64,000 nucleotides of DNA from positions 1,116,001 through 1,180,000 of the forward strand of contig NZ_CP085345.1 of the NCBI RefSeq assembly GCF_020618415.1. The letters run 5' to 3'. Below, in pieces: positions 42,933 through 52,119 of this stretch (its first letter is position 1; every line of letters starts with the position of its first letter). This DNA is from Cupriavidus sp. MP-37. GTDB lineage: Bacteria; Pseudomonadota; Gammaproteobacteria; Burkholderiales; Burkholderiaceae. Below the pieces are notes generated by a model. The model was not told the origin of the DNA. It was given only the letters and a program-made list of their open reading frames with translations, and made no database searches. The position numbers and the translations under genes are program-made.

Positions 42933-44018
42933 TCAGTCCCCTTCGATCGCCCACTCAAAGGCATAGCCCTCCTTGCCCTTGTGCCAGGTGGTTTTCAGGG
43001 ACAGGCGGTGGTTGTGCGCCGCGAGGGCCCCTTCGAACAGGCCACACCATGCGTCGGCCACGCACGGATGTGCATCGGACACCGGATCCATCAGCGTCCA
43101 GCCGCGCTGATAGACCTGGCTACCGAAGCCGCCGATCTCGCACGCATCATCCTGGGCGCGAGCCAGTCTCTCCATAAACGTGGCGAAGCTGGCGGCAGAC
43201 TGGTCGACAGGCGTGCGGAGCTGCGCAGCGGTCTCGTGATAGAACTGCATGCCGATCATCCTTGCCGTCAGGCGCAGCAGCCGCTCCGCTTCATGCGGAC
43301 CCCAGAGGTTTGCCGCGACAGGAAGCGCGGTGCGCACGTACTCCATCGCGTAGTTGCGCCTTGCCTTGTCGAGCCGCGCTTGCGGCCATGTATCGGTAGG
43401 CAGCGTCGGTGCCGCGGCAGCATCGAAATCCGGAGCGTCTTCATTGCGTGCGAAGCGCAGCCGTTCATGGGGCGCGAGGTCATGGTCGTACTCGTAGTAG
43501 TAGCCCTCGAGACCGGATTGGCCGTCTGCCGCCTGCTTGGTGCAGACAAAGCCCAAGCGCGGATTGCCAAGGGTCACGCCATTCTGGGCATGCCAGCCCG
43601 CGAGCATCGCCCGCGAGACTTCGGAAGGGATGCCACACAGCGCCGTGCCAGACCAGATCCAGCGCGGGGCGTTGTAGCGGATCCAGGCCTTCCTGTCGCT
43701 CTCATGCATGTACTGCACGGCCACGCCGCCGATATGGTTGGAGAGGTAGTGATACTGGGCCGCTGCCACCGCCGCCGGAAGTCCGTCGATGCCGAGCTTG
43801 CGCAGTCCGGCCAGGAAACGTTCGCGGCGCTGGCGGCAGAAGATCTCATACACCAGCTCGGCTGCCGCCGGCGTGCCCTTGCGGGTCACGGTCGACAGGA
43901 CAATACCGGTGAAGAAAGCGTGGTACAGCCCGGCGACGGCCCGCCAGCCTGCCTGCGGCTGGCATTGGTCCAGACCTGGGTTCGGCATGTCGCCGCGCAT
44001 GGGTTTCGCCTGTGTCAT
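42933..44018 (-). CDS. Conserved-looking protein of unknown function in a CoA-ester catabolic operon
   Basis: 361 aa, no signal peptide or TM segment seen. It is rich in Trp/Tyr/His, with distinctive stretches FFTGIVLSTVTRKGTPAA, QYHYLSNHIGGVAVQYMHES, YNAPRWIWSGTALCGIPSEV and LEGYYYEYDHDLAPHERLRF. Several His/Glu/Asp pairs could bind metal. I do not recognise the family with certainty. Its ATG overlaps the acyl-CoA dehydrogenase stop by 4 bp and its stop is 1 bp from the CoA-transferase ATG, so it is tightly coupled to both and is probably a catalytic or accessory component of that pathway. Confidence 0.75.
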   Translation of the reverse strand: MTQAKPMRGDMPNPGLDQCQPQAGWRAVAGLYHAFFTGIVLSTVTRKGTPAAAELVYEIFCRQRRERFLAGLRKLGIDGLPAAVAAAQYHYLSNHIGGVAVQYMHESDRKAWIRYNAPRWIWSGTALCGIPSEVSRAMLAGWHAQNGVTLGNPRLGFVCTKQAADGQSGLEGYYYEYDHDLAPHERLRFARNEDAPDFDAAAAPTLPTDTWPQARLDKARRNYAMEYVRTALPVAANLWGPHEAERLLRLTARMIGMQFYHETAAQLRTPVDQSAASFATFMERLARAQDDACEIGGFGSQVYQRGWTLMDPVSDAHPCVADAWCGLFEGALAAHNHRLSLKTTWHKGKEGYAFEWAIEGD

Positions 44019-45190
44019 TTGGCAGCCTCGATATCTGCGAGCGCACCCTTCTTGACTGCGCGTGCAAGCACGATGCGCTGGATTTCGGACGTGCCCTCGT
44101 AGATCTCGACGATGCGCTGGTCGCGATAGCAGCGTTCCACGACATTCGGCTTCACGTAGCCCCGGCCGCCAAGAATCTGAACCGCATCGTCCACGACGTC
44201 GTGGGACACTTCGCTGGCATAGAGCTTGGCCATCGCCGCGAGCGTTCCGATGTCCTTGCCCTCGTCATAGCCGCGCGCGGCTTCATACGTGAACATGCGC
44301 GCCGCTGACAGGTTCATGGCCGCATCGGCCAGCTTGAAGCCGACGCCTTGATGGTCAATCAGGGTGTGGCCAAAGGTCTTGCGGATCACCGCGTAGCGCC
44401 GCGCCGAGTCGTACGCACACAGGGCGATGCCATTGGCCTGGGCCGCCACGACCACCCGCCCGACGCTGAGCGTTGCCAGCGCCAGCTTGAGGCCATCGCC
44501 TTCGGCTCCGACCAGGTTGTCCGCCGGCACCCAGACGTCGAGCCTCAGGTTGGTCGTCGTCGTGCCACGGATACCCATCTTGTCTTCATAGAAATCGACG
44601 ACAAGACCCGCGGTATCCCGCGGCACCACGAACGCAGAAATCGCATGGCGCGCCGCCACGCCGCCCGTGCGCGCAAAAACAATGAAATGCTCCGAGTGCC
44701 CGCCGTTGCCCAGCCAGCACTTCTCGCCACGAATACGCCAGCCACCGCCTTCGCGCACGGCCGTCGCCTGGATGGCTGACGGGTCGGAACCCGCTTCGCG
44801 TTCGCTGAGGGCAAAATTCACCGCATCACCGCGCCGGGCCAGGCCCCCGAGCAGCGTCTGCTTCTGGGCTTCGCTGCCTGCCAGCAGAATCGGAAACGCG
44901 CCCAGCGCCAGCGCCGCCAGAATCGCTGACGTCGACGCACAAGCTTGTGCCACGGCTTCGACCACGGCGACCACGGCAGTCAGCGACGCACCTTCGCCGC
45001 CGTATGCCTTCGGCACGAACATGCCCGAAATCTTCGCGTCCAGCAGCTTGGAGAGATGCTCCACGGGATAGCGCTGCTCGCGGTCGATTTCTTCGGCCAA
45101 CGGCGCAAACGCTTGCGCCGCCAACGCTTGCGCCTGCTGTTGCCACCTCGATTCGGACTCGCCCAGTTGCGGGTGCCATAGCTCGTTCAT
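44015..45190 (-). CDS. Acyl-CoA dehydrogenase
   Basis: 391-aa FAD enzyme. Motifs are FALSEREAGSDPSAIQAT, GEKCWLGNGGHSEHFIVFAR, RKTFGHTLIDHQGVGFKLAD and IVEIYEGTSEIQRIVLAR, where Glu365 matches the catalytic base of medium/short-chain dehydrogenases. GGAGG is 6 nt before the ATG MNELWHPQ. It is the first gene of a four-gene operon (dehydrogenase, unknown, CoA-transferase, TctC) divergent from a LysR regulator. Confidence 0.92.
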   Translation of the reverse strand: MNELWHPQLGESESRWQQQAQALAAQAFAPLAEEIDREQRYPVEHLSKLLDAKISGMFVPKAYGGEGASLTAVVAVVEAVAQACASTSAILAALALGAFPILLAGSEAQKQTLLGGLARRGDAVNFALSEREAGSDPSAIQATAVREGGGWRIRGEKCWLGNGGHSEHFIVFARTGGVAARHAISAFVVPRDTAGLVVDFYEDKMGIRGTTTTNLRLDVWVPADNLVGAEGDGLKLALATLSVGRVVVAAQANGIALCAYDSARRYAVIRKTFGHTLIDHQGVGFKLADAAMNLSAARMFTYEAARGYDEGKDIGTLAAMAKLYASEVSHDVVDDAVQILGGRGYVKPNVVERCYRDQRIVEIYEGTSEIQRIVLARAVKKGALADIEAAK

Positions 45191-45237
45191 TGGTTTCCTC
45201 CAGTGATGCCGCTCGGTGTTCGGTTGCGTCATTTGAT

Positions 45238-45260
45238 CTGGAAACTTTGATACGTTCCAG
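45238..45260. promoter_or_regulatory. LysR-type operator, CTGGAA-N11-TTCCAG
   Basis: A perfect interrupted dyad with an 11-nt centre, between divergent lysR (start 45302) and the acyl-CoA dehydrogenase operon (start 45190). The arm spacing is that of LysR recognition sites (T-N11-A class). Confidence 0.65.
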
Positions 45261-45301
45261 CTAGCATGCAGTAATCTTTGTTCTGTATTCGTGATTAAAC
45301 A

Positions 45302-46207
45302 ATGCTCGACGTTCGTCAGCTGCAGTGCTTCCTCGCGGTGGCAGAGGAACTTCACTTTGCGAAGGCCGCGGATCGCCTGGGCATAGCGCAGTCAGGGCTG
45401 AGCACCCAGGTTCAGCGGTTGGAGAAGGACCTGGGCGTCACGCTGCTGAATCGCAACAAGCGCAAGCCGGTCTCGCTCACTGATGCCGGCCGGCTGTTCT
45501 ACTCGGAAGCGGAAGCGGCATTGCGCCACATAGAACGCGCCGACCAGGTCGGCCGGCTGGCTGCCAGAGGATTGGCAGGGGTCATCCGCATTGGCTACGT
45601 CGCCTCCGGCGTCAGCACCGGTCTCTTGTCCAGGATGTTGGGCGACTTCCGCAAGCACCATGAACTGGTTCGCGTCGAAGTCGTACCGATGGAGACGCCA
45701 CGCCAGCTCGAAGCGCTGAACGATGGCCGGATCGACGTGGGTATCGTCCGGCCACGCAGACTCTGTCCGGCAGGCATCGTGACGAAGATTGTGCGAACAG
45801 AGCGGTTGCTGACTGCGATGGCAAGCGACCACCCGCTGGCCAGGCGCGGACCAGTTGCGGCCCGGGAGCTTGCCGATCAGCCGTTCATCATTCCGCAGTT
45901 TGCCGACGAGGAAGGGTTCGGCTTCGCATTGACTGCGCTGGGAAAGGCGGGAGGATTTACGCCACGCCTGGAGTATCGCGTCCAGGATTTCATTTCGGCC
46001 GCCAGCCTCGCCTCAGCGGGGTACGGGGTCGCGATCGTGCCAGAGTCCATGCAGAACTTCTCGCAGCCGGGCGTCTTCTACAAGCCGGTTGCGGATTTCC
46101 GCCTGGCAGTCCATCTCGCGCTGGCCTATCGCCGGCGCGAGATGTCACCCGCGGTAAGGGCCTTCGTGAAGCAAGGTGTTGACGCGAGCACAGAGGCGAA
46201 GGCCTGA
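45302..46207 (+). CDS. LysR-family transcriptional regulator
   Basis: 301 aa. N-terminal winged helix MLDVRQLQCFLAVAEELHFA then KAADRLGIAQSGLSTQVQRL; this LHFxxAAxxLxIxQ form is common in CatR/BenM-like regulators. The effector domain has GVIRIGYVASGVSTGLLSRM. It diverges from the acyl-CoA dehydrogenase operon and a perfect LysR dyad lies in between, so it very likely controls that operon. Confidence 0.92.
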   Translation: MLDVRQLQCFLAVAEELHFAKAADRLGIAQSGLSTQVQRLEKDLGVTLLNRNKRKPVSLTDAGRLFYSEAEAALRHIERADQVGRLAARGLAGVIRIGYVASGVSTGLLSRMLGDFRKHHELVRVEVVPMETPRQLEALNDGRIDVGIVRPRRLCPAGIVTKIVRTERLLTAMASDHPLARRGPVAARELADQPFIIPQFADEEGFGFALTALGKAGGFTPRLEYRVQDFISAASLASAGYGVAIVPESMQNFSQPGVFYKPVADFRLAVHLALAYRRREMSPAVRAFVKQGVDASTEAKA

Positions 46208-46270
46208 GCGCGGGTCAGCGCGTCCGCAGTCCCGAAGCCGACCGTCTCGTGTCAGGGCTCTGCGGCCGCC

Positions 46271-47233
46271 CTACCCGACAAAGCCGGCAAACGCCCTCAG
46301 ATCCACATTCCCGCCCGACACGATGATGCCCACGCGCTTGCCCTTCACATCGAGCTTGCCATGCAGCACCGCGGCCGCGGCGAGGCAACCCGTGGGTTCG
46401 GCGACGATCTTCATGCGGCCGGCGAAGAACTTCATGGTCTCGACCAGTTCGGCGTCGGACACGGTGGCGATGTCCGTCACCAGTTCGCGGATCACGGCAA
46501 AGGTGTGGTTGCCCAGGTATGGCGTCTGCGCGCCGTCAGCAATGGTCCGGGGCGTATCGATGCGGACGATCTCGCCGCTGCGCAGGCTGCGCTGGCCGTC
46601 GTTGCCGGCCTCGGGCTCGACGCCATAGACCGCGCAGCCGGGCGACATCGCCTGCGCCGCGACCGCGCAGCCCGACAGCAGTCCGCCGCCGCCCAGGCAC
46701 ACCACCAGCATGTCCAGCGGGCCGGTTTCCTCGAACAACTCCTTGGCCGCGGTGCCCTGCCCGGCCATCACGTGGGGATGGTCGTAGGGCGGGATCAGCG
46801 TCATGCCCCGTTCGCTCGCAATGCGCCGGCCCAGCGCCTCGCGGTCGTCGCGGTAGCGGTCGTACAGCACCACCTCGGCGCCATAGCCGCGCGTGGCCTC
46901 GATCTTGATGGCGGGGGCGTCCTGCGGCATCACGATCACCGCCTGGACGCCCAGCAGGCGCGCCGACAGCGCGATCGCCTGCGCGTGGTTGCCGGAAGAG
47001 AATGCCAGCACCCCGCCCGCCTTCTGCTGCGGCGTGAACTGGGCAATGGCGTTGTAGGCGCCGCGGAACTTGAAGGCGCCGATGCGCTGGAAGTTCTCGC
47101 ACTTGAAGAACAGCTGCGCCCCGGTGGCGGCGTCGGCGGTGGCGGAGGTCAGCACCGGGGTGCGATGGGCGGCCGCGCGGATGCGCTCGTGCGCGGCGGC
47201 GACGTCGTCGAAGGAGATCGGCAGGGCGGTCAT
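46271..47233 (-). CDS. Threonine/serine dehydratase-like PLP enzyme (possibly threo-3-hydroxyaspartate ammonia-lyase)
   Basis: 320-aa fold-type II PLP enzyme. The cofactor Lys is Lys55 in FQRIGAFKFRGAYNA, and the glycine-rich phosphate loop is CLGGGGLLSG. There is no C-terminal ACT regulatory domain, so it is not biosynthetic IlvA. The KCENFQRxGAFKFRGA form is shared by serine racemases and hydroxyaspartate dehydratases, so the substrate could be threonine, serine or threo-3-hydroxyaspartate. It is monocistronic by position. Confidence 0.85.
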   Translation of the reverse strand: MTALPISFDDVAAAHERIRAAAHRTPVLTSATADAATGAQLFFKCENFQRIGAFKFRGAYNAIAQFTPQQKAGGVLAFSSGNHAQAIALSARLLGVQAVIVMPQDAPAIKIEATRGYGAEVVLYDRYRDDREALGRRIASERGMTLIPPYDHPHVMAGQGTAAKELFEETGPLDMLVVCLGGGGLLSGCAVAAQAMSPGCAVYGVEPEAGNDGQRSLRSGEIVRIDTPRTIADGAQTPYLGNHTFAVIRELVTDIATVSDAELVETMKFFAGRMKIVAEPTGCLAAAAVLHGKLDVKGKRVGIIVSGGNVDLRAFAGFVG

Positions 47234-47315
47234 GGCGGTGGCAAGGGAGGCGGGACCGGCCAGTTTACCCGCCCCGCCGCCAACCTGCAGCGGCGCGGCC
47301 CCCTCGGGCTCGCCG

Positions 47316-48950
47316 CTAGGCAGCGGCCAGCTTGTGCGCAGCGCGCCGGGGCGCGGCCAGGGTACCGGCGCCCGCCGGCATGGTCCCCGCTTCGCCGGGC
47401 AGGCGGAAGAACGCGACCACCTCGCTCAGTTCGCGGCCTTGCTCTTCCAGTGCGCGCGAGGCGTTGGCCGCCTCGCTCACCAGCGACGCGTTCTGCTGCG
47501 TGACCTGGTCGATCTGCACGATGGCCTGGTTGACCTGCTCGATGCCGCGGGTCTGCTCGGCCGACGCCGTCGCGATCTCCTCGACGATGCCGGTCACGCG
47601 CGCTACCGCCTGCGTCACCTCGGCCATGGTCTGGCCCGCCTCGCTGGCCAGCGACGAACCATCCTGCACCTGCCGGCCCGAGGCCTCGATCAGTTCCTTG
47701 ATCTCCTTGGCCGCGCTCGACGAGCGCTGGGCCAGCCCGCGCACCTCGCTCGCCACCACGGCAAAGCCGCGTCCCTGCTCGCCGGCGCGCGCCGCTTCCA
47801 CCGCCGCGTTCAGCGCCAGGATATTGGTCTGGAAGGCAATGCCCTCGATGATGCCGGTGATCTCGGCAATCTTGCTCGAGCTGGCGCTGATATCCTGCAT
47901 CGTGCCGACCACGCGCTGCACCGTGGTGCTGCCGCGCTGCGCCACATCGGCGGCGCTGCGCGCGAGTTCGCTGGCCTGGCGCGCATTCTCGGTGTTCTGG
48001 CGCACGGTCTCGGTCAGCTCTTCCATGCTCGCCGCGGTTTCTTCCAGCGAGGCGGCCTGCTCTTCGGTGCGGCTGCTCAGGTCAGCATTGCCGCGCGCGA
48101 TCTCGCTGGTGCTGATGGCGATATTGCCGCTGCCGGCGCGCACCCGGGTAACGGTGGCGGTCAGGCGCTCGTTCATGTCGCGCAGCGCCGCCAGCAGGCG
48201 GCCGGTCTCGTCATGGCGGTCCACCTCGATACGCGCGCCCAGATCGCCGCCGGCCACGGTGCCGGCCACCTCCACGGCACGCTGGATCGGGCGCGTGATG
48301 GCACGCGTGATCAGCACGCCGCCGGCGAGCGCAATGGCGGCAGATACCAGCGAAATCAGGATCAGCAGATTACGCTGGCGCTCGTAGTCCGTCTCGAGCT
48401 TGCGCTCCATCTCCTTTTGGCGTTGCCTGGTGAACTCGGCGTAGGCATCGGTCGACTTGATCAGCGCCGCCAGCAACGGACGGCATTGCTTGTCGATCCG
48501 GCCGATGGCTTCCTCGATCTTGCGCTCGACCGCCAGCCCGACAATGCCGGTGGCAACCGGACCATACTGCGCCTCGACCTTGGCGAGGTCCTCGACCAGC
48601 TTGCGCGCCTCGTCGCTGACGCCAGGCTGGCGCACCATCTCGTTGAGCCGCGCGAGCCGGGTCTGCACGTCTTCGTGCGCGCGCAGCGCGTCGGCCTTCT
48701 CGCGCTCCAGTTCCGCCGCATCCGTCACCAGCACCAGGTTGCGCGCCGCGATGGCGCGCCGGTCCACCGCGCTGCGCACCTGCGCGGCCATGTCGGCACG
48801 CGCATTCAAGCCGTTCAGATAATCGTTGAAGCCGGCGCTCGCATCGCCGAGCGCATGCAGCGAATACGCCGACACCACCAGCACCATGCCCGCCAGCGTG
48901 CCGAACCCGGCCAGCAGCCGCGTGCGGATAGACAGACTCCTGAAATTCAT
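47316..48950 (-). CDS. Methyl-accepting chemotaxis protein
   Basis: 544-aa chemoreceptor. TM1 is at about residues 10-30, followed by a four-helix-bundle periplasmic ligand domain (to about 185), TM2 ([19 protein letters not shown]), HAMP, and the cytoplasmic signalling hairpin with the invariant tip [20 protein letters not shown]. The tail lacks an NWETF-type CheR-binding pentapeptide. GGGGAG is 5 nt before the [15 protein letters not shown]; a GTG 6 bp upstream is less likely. The ligand is unknown. Confidence 0.93.
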   Translation of the reverse strand: MNFRSLSIRTRLLAGFGTLAGMVLVVSAYSLHALGDASAGFNDYLNGLNARADMAAQVRSAVDRRAIAARNLVLVTDAAELEREKADALRAHEDVQTRLARLNEMVRQPGVSDEARKLVEDLAKVEAQYGPVATGIVGLAVERKIEEAIGRIDKQCRPLLAALIKSTDAYAEFTRQRQKEMERKLETDYERQRNLLILISLVSAAIALAGGVLITRAITRPIQRAVEVAGTVAGGDLGARIEVDRHDETGRLLAALRDMNERLTATVTRVRAGSGNIAISTSEIARGNADLSSRTEEQAASLEETAASMEELTETVRQNTENARQASELARSAADVAQRGSTTVQRVVGTMQDISASSSKIAEITGIIEGIAFQTNILALNAAVEAARAGEQGRGFAVVASEVRGLAQRSSSAAKEIKELIEASGRQVQDGSSLASEAGQTMAEVTQAVARVTGIVEEIATASAEQTRGIEQVNQAIVQIDQVTQQNASLVSEAANASRALEEQGRELSEVVAFFRLPGEAGTMPAGAGTLAAPRRAAHKLAAA

Positions 48951-49375
48951 GATCACTCCCCTTACCGTTCAAGAAGACGTATGCGCTTCCGTTGTTATGG
49001 TTCTAACCCTGTTGCATGCCCGACTGCGGCATGCCACTGCGCGCCCGTTCCTGCCGGTCGACACGGTATGCGGCATTGCCAGGGCGCATGGCCCTGGCTG
49101 GCATCCGTGCTCTTTGTTGCGGGGGCTAACGGTAGGGATGTGGGGAACTGTTCCCTACTGGAGTGGGGGGATGGGAGAAAGACGGCATCTGTGCCGCGCC
49201 GTCGGTGCGCGGCGATGCACCTGCGGATGATCAGATCGATCCGTCGCGCGGATACCCCGCTGCCGGATCCATGCGCTCCACTTGTTCGGTTCCTGCGCCA
49301 GGTGCTCGCGCAAACCGTGGCCAGGGTGATGCAGCAGCGGCGCCAGTCCCCGCCGCCGCATCACGCCTGACCGTC
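48951..49375. other. Gene-free spacer upstream of the chemoreceptor
   Basis: 425 bp with no convincing gene. A 13-bp palindrome GGGAAC-T-GTTCCC (49143-49155) is nested inside a second dyad GTAGGGA (49132-49138) / TCCCTAC (49152-49158). It may be a regulator site for the chemoreceptor, but it lies about 190 bp from the start codon. Confidence 0.5.
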
Positions 49376-50134
49376 TCAGGTCCCGGTAAACCGCGGCTGG
49401 CGCTTTTCCTGCCAGGCCAGCGCGCCTTCGCGGATATCCTGCGAGCCGTTGGCCGCGCCGATGTCGGCGGCCAGCGCCGCGGCATCCAGCCGGCCGTGGC
49501 TGATCGCGTTCAGGTGCCGCTTCATGCCTTGCACTGCCAAGGGCGCGAGCCCGGCCACGGTGTCACTGAGTTGCTCCGCGCGCTCGCGCAGGCGTTCGGC
49601 GGGCAGCAATTCGGTCAGGAAACCACAGCGGAACATCTCGTCGGCATCGATGCGCTCGGCGGTCAGGAACAGGCGCTTGGCGTGGTTCAGCCCCAGCCGG
49701 CTGACATAGCGTTCCATGCCGCGCTGGTAGAAATGCAGGCCCAGCCGCGCCGCGGGCATGAACATGTCGACCGCCGCGGTGCCGAGCCGGAAGTCGCACG
49801 CCAGCGCGAGGTCGGTGCCGCCACCGTAGACGCCGCCGTGGATCTCGGCAATGGTGACGGCGCGGCAGTCTTCCAGCGCGTTGACCAGGTTTTCAAAACC
49901 TGCGCCGCGCTGTCCGGCCGCCAACCGGCCGATGTCGAAACCGCTGCAGAAGTATTTGCCGGTGCTGCGCAGCCGCAGCACCCGCACATCGCTGGCATTG
50001 ACCGCCTCGACATGGCGCTGCAGCTCGGCGAGGTCGTCCGGCCCAAGCCGGTTGGCCACCTCGGGGCGGCGCAAGGTGATGGTGGCGACATGGCCGGCAA
50101 GATCGAGCGAAGGAAGGGAACCATCAGTCTGCAT
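49376..50134 (-). CDS. Enoyl-CoA hydratase/isomerase (crotonase) family protein
   Basis: 252 aa. Crotonase features are VATITLRRPEVANRL, RSTGKYFCSGFDIGRL and IHGGVYGGGTDLALACDFRL. The first catalytic Glu of hydratases is Asp here (GGTDL) and the second is absent (FMPAARLGL), so isomerase, hydrolase or another crotonase activity is as likely as hydration. GGAG lies 8 nt before the ATG. It is the last of three co-directional genes (quinone oxidoreductase, GST, crotonase) with 16-20 bp gaps. Confidence 0.85.
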   Translation of the reverse strand: MQTDGSLPSLDLAGHVATITLRRPEVANRLGPDDLAELQRHVEAVNASDVRVLRLRSTGKYFCSGFDIGRLAAGQRGAGFENLVNALEDCRAVTIAEIHGGVYGGGTDLALACDFRLGTAAVDMFMPAARLGLHFYQRGMERYVSRLGLNHAKRLFLTAERIDADEMFRCGFLTELLPAERLRERAEQLSDTVAGLAPLAVQGMKRHLNAISHGRLDAAALAADIGAANGSQDIREGALAWQEKRQPRFTGT

Positions 50135-50154
50135 GGGCAATACTCCAGTGGGAA

Positions 50155-50910
50155 TCAATGGGCTTCGGCGGGGGGCGCGCCACGCCGTGCGAGGGCGATG
50201 TCGAAACGTTCCAGCCGCGCCTGCGCGAACGCGGGCCGGTCCTGGGCGCGCTGCCACCAGCCGGCCACCGCGGGGGCCGACGACAGCGCGGCGGGCGCCA
50301 GCTCGGCAATGCGCGCGACAAAGGGCGTCGCGGCGATATCGGCCAAGGTATAGCGGGCGCCGCAGAGCCAGTTGCCCTGCGCCAGCATGGCTTCCATCTT
50401 CGGCACCAGCATCAGCAGCGCGTCGAGCGCGCCGCGTTTTTCCGCGTCCGTGTAGGGCTGGCGCGCAATGCGCAGCCACGCGTCGCGGCGCTCGGCGGTC
50501 GGTATGCGGGCCAGCCGCTCGGCCAGCATGGCATCGCTCCAGCGCGCGGCAACCGGCTGCAAGGCGAGGCTCCAGTTCAGCACCAGCAGGTTCGGCAGCG
50601 CTTTCTCGTCGGTCCAGCGCACGAAATTGCGCATGACCGCGCGCTGGTAGGGGTCGTCGGGCCGCAATGGCGGCAACGGGCAGATCTCGTCGAGGTATTC
50701 GCAAATGGTGCCGCTCTCATAAAGGAAGCGGCCGTCGTCCAGCACCAGCGCCGGCACCACGCCGTTGGGATTCATCGCCAGGAACGCGGGCGTATGCTGC
50801 TCCTGCGCGGCCAGGTCGACCGGCACGCTGTCATAGGCGATGCCTTTCTCGGCCAGGCACAGCCGTACCCGGCGCGACGCGCTCGACAACCAGCCATGGA
50901 ACAGTTTCAT
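50155..50910 (-). CDS. Glutathione S-transferase family protein
   Basis: 251 aa. Thioredoxin-like N-terminal domain (MKLFHGWLSSASRRVRLCLA, then NPNGVVPALVLDDGRFLYES with cis-Pro and the Glu-Ser glutathione site) and an all-helical C-terminal domain. It is in the middle of the quinone oxidoreductase-GST-crotonase operon. The setting suggests catabolic glutathione chemistry rather than general detoxification; inference only. Confidence 0.88.
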   Translation of the reverse strand: MKLFHGWLSSASRRVRLCLAEKGIAYDSVPVDLAAQEQHTPAFLAMNPNGVVPALVLDDGRFLYESGTICEYLDEICPLPPLRPDDPYQRAVMRNFVRWTDEKALPNLLVLNWSLALQPVAARWSDAMLAERLARIPTAERRDAWLRIARQPYTDAEKRGALDALLMLVPKMEAMLAQGNWLCGARYTLADIAATPFVARIAELAPAALSSAPAVAGWWQRAQDRPAFAQARLERFDIALARRGAPPAEAH

Positions 50911-50926
50911 GGTGCGCTCGCGGGGC

Positions 50927-51907
50927 TCAGGGGATCAGCACGGCCGAACCCGTGGTGGCACGGCCCTCCAGGTCGCGGTGCGCGTCGCGCACGGCGGCCA
51001 GCGGGTACCGGTGGTTGACTTCCAGCCGCAGCTGCCCTGCCGCGACCGCTGCGAACAGCGTGGCCGCGGCACCGGCCAGCGCCTGCGGGGTGGCAATGTA
51101 AGTGCGCAAGGTGGGCCGCGACACGATCAGCGAGCGCGCGTGCAGCAGCTGCAGGTCGAACGCCTCGACGTCGCCCGACGCGGTGCCGTAGTTGATCGCC
51201 ATGCCGCAGGGGCGCAGGCATTGCAGCGACGGCACGAACACGTCCTTGCCGACGGCATCGTAGACCACGGCCACGCCCTCGCCGCCGGTCAGCGCCAGCA
51301 CCGCGTCGACGAAGCTGCCCTCCCGGTAGTTGACGACATGGTGGCAGCCATGTGCCAGCGCTACCACCCGCTTGGCTTCGCTGCCCACCGTGCCGATCAC
51401 GGTCGCGCCCAGCGCGCGCGCCCATTGCGACAGCAGCACGCCCATGCCGCCCGCCGCCGCGTGCACCAGCACCACGTCGCCGGGCTGGACGGCGTAGAGC
51501 CGGCGCAGCAGGTATTCGGCGGTCAGGCCGCGCAGCAGCGTGGCGCCGGCCACTTCTTCGGAAATCGTCTCCGGCAACGGCACCAGCCGGCCCGCCGGCA
51601 CGTTGCGGGTCACCTGGTAGGCACCCGGGTGCATGCAGGCAACACGCTGGCCGGCCATGAATCCCTCGACGCCCGGACCGATGGCGGTGACCGTGCCCGC
51701 GCCGACCGAGCCCAGCGTGATGGGAAACGGCGTCGCCGCATGGGGGCCATGCGCGCCTTTGCGCTGATAGATGTCCGCGAAGTTCAGGCCGATCGCGGAT
51801 TGGCGCAACTGGACTTCGCCCGGCCCGGGCGGCGGCACCGGAACCTGGCAGGCCTCCAGCACGTCGGGCCCGCCGGTGCTGTAAATACAGAAAGATTCTG
51901 AGAGCAT
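50927..51907 (-). CDS. Quinone oxidoreductase (zinc-free MDR family)
   Basis: 326-aa NADPH-dependent reductase of the QOR type. Features are GLNFADIYQRKGAHG, the cofactor-binding HAAAGGMGVLLSQWARALGA with an AxxGxxG-like turn, and GEGVAVVYDAVGKD; there is no structural-zinc Cys cluster. First gene of a three-gene operon, divergent from a CoA-transferase gene across a promoter with two GTATAC sites. Confidence 0.9.
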   Translation of the reverse strand: MLSESFCIYSTGGPDVLEACQVPVPPPGPGEVQLRQSAIGLNFADIYQRKGAHGPHAATPFPITLGSVGAGTVTAIGPGVEGFMAGQRVACMHPGAYQVTRNVPAGRLVPLPETISEEVAGATLLRGLTAEYLLRRLYAVQPGDVVLVHAAAGGMGVLLSQWARALGATVIGTVGSEAKRVVALAHGCHHVVNYREGSFVDAVLALTGGEGVAVVYDAVGKDVFVPSLQCLRPCGMAINYGTASGDVEAFDLQLLHARSLIVSRPTLRTYIATPQALAGAAATLFAAVAAGQLRLEVNHRYPLAAVRDAHRDLEGRATTGSAVLIP

Positions 51908-52054
51908 ACAAACCCTAGTAAGGTGGAAGGCGGGGGGTCAGACAGCGCATTTCCGCAGCGGCTGGGGGAAAAGTCGCTTCATTATGCCGAGCCCGCGAAG
52001 CAAGGACCTCGGCAGCGTACGCCGTTTCAGCGCACAGCGCATCGTGGAAAGTCC

Positions 52055-52087
52055 GTATACGTATTTTTATACTATCTATTTGTATAC
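52055..52087. promoter_or_regulatory. Divergent promoter with two GTATAC palindromes
   Basis: GTATAC occurs at 52055-52060 and 52082-52087, 27 bp apart, in an AT-rich patch (TACGTATTTTTATACTATC) between the quinone oxidoreductase (start 51907) and CoA-transferase (start 52120) genes. Such T(G)TATAC elements resemble FCD-type GntR operators. A GntR gene closes the next gene group at 54698. The link is inference. Confidence 0.55.
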
Positions 52088-52119
52088 TGAAAGCCGACAT
52101 ACATCGCCAAGGACTTGCC

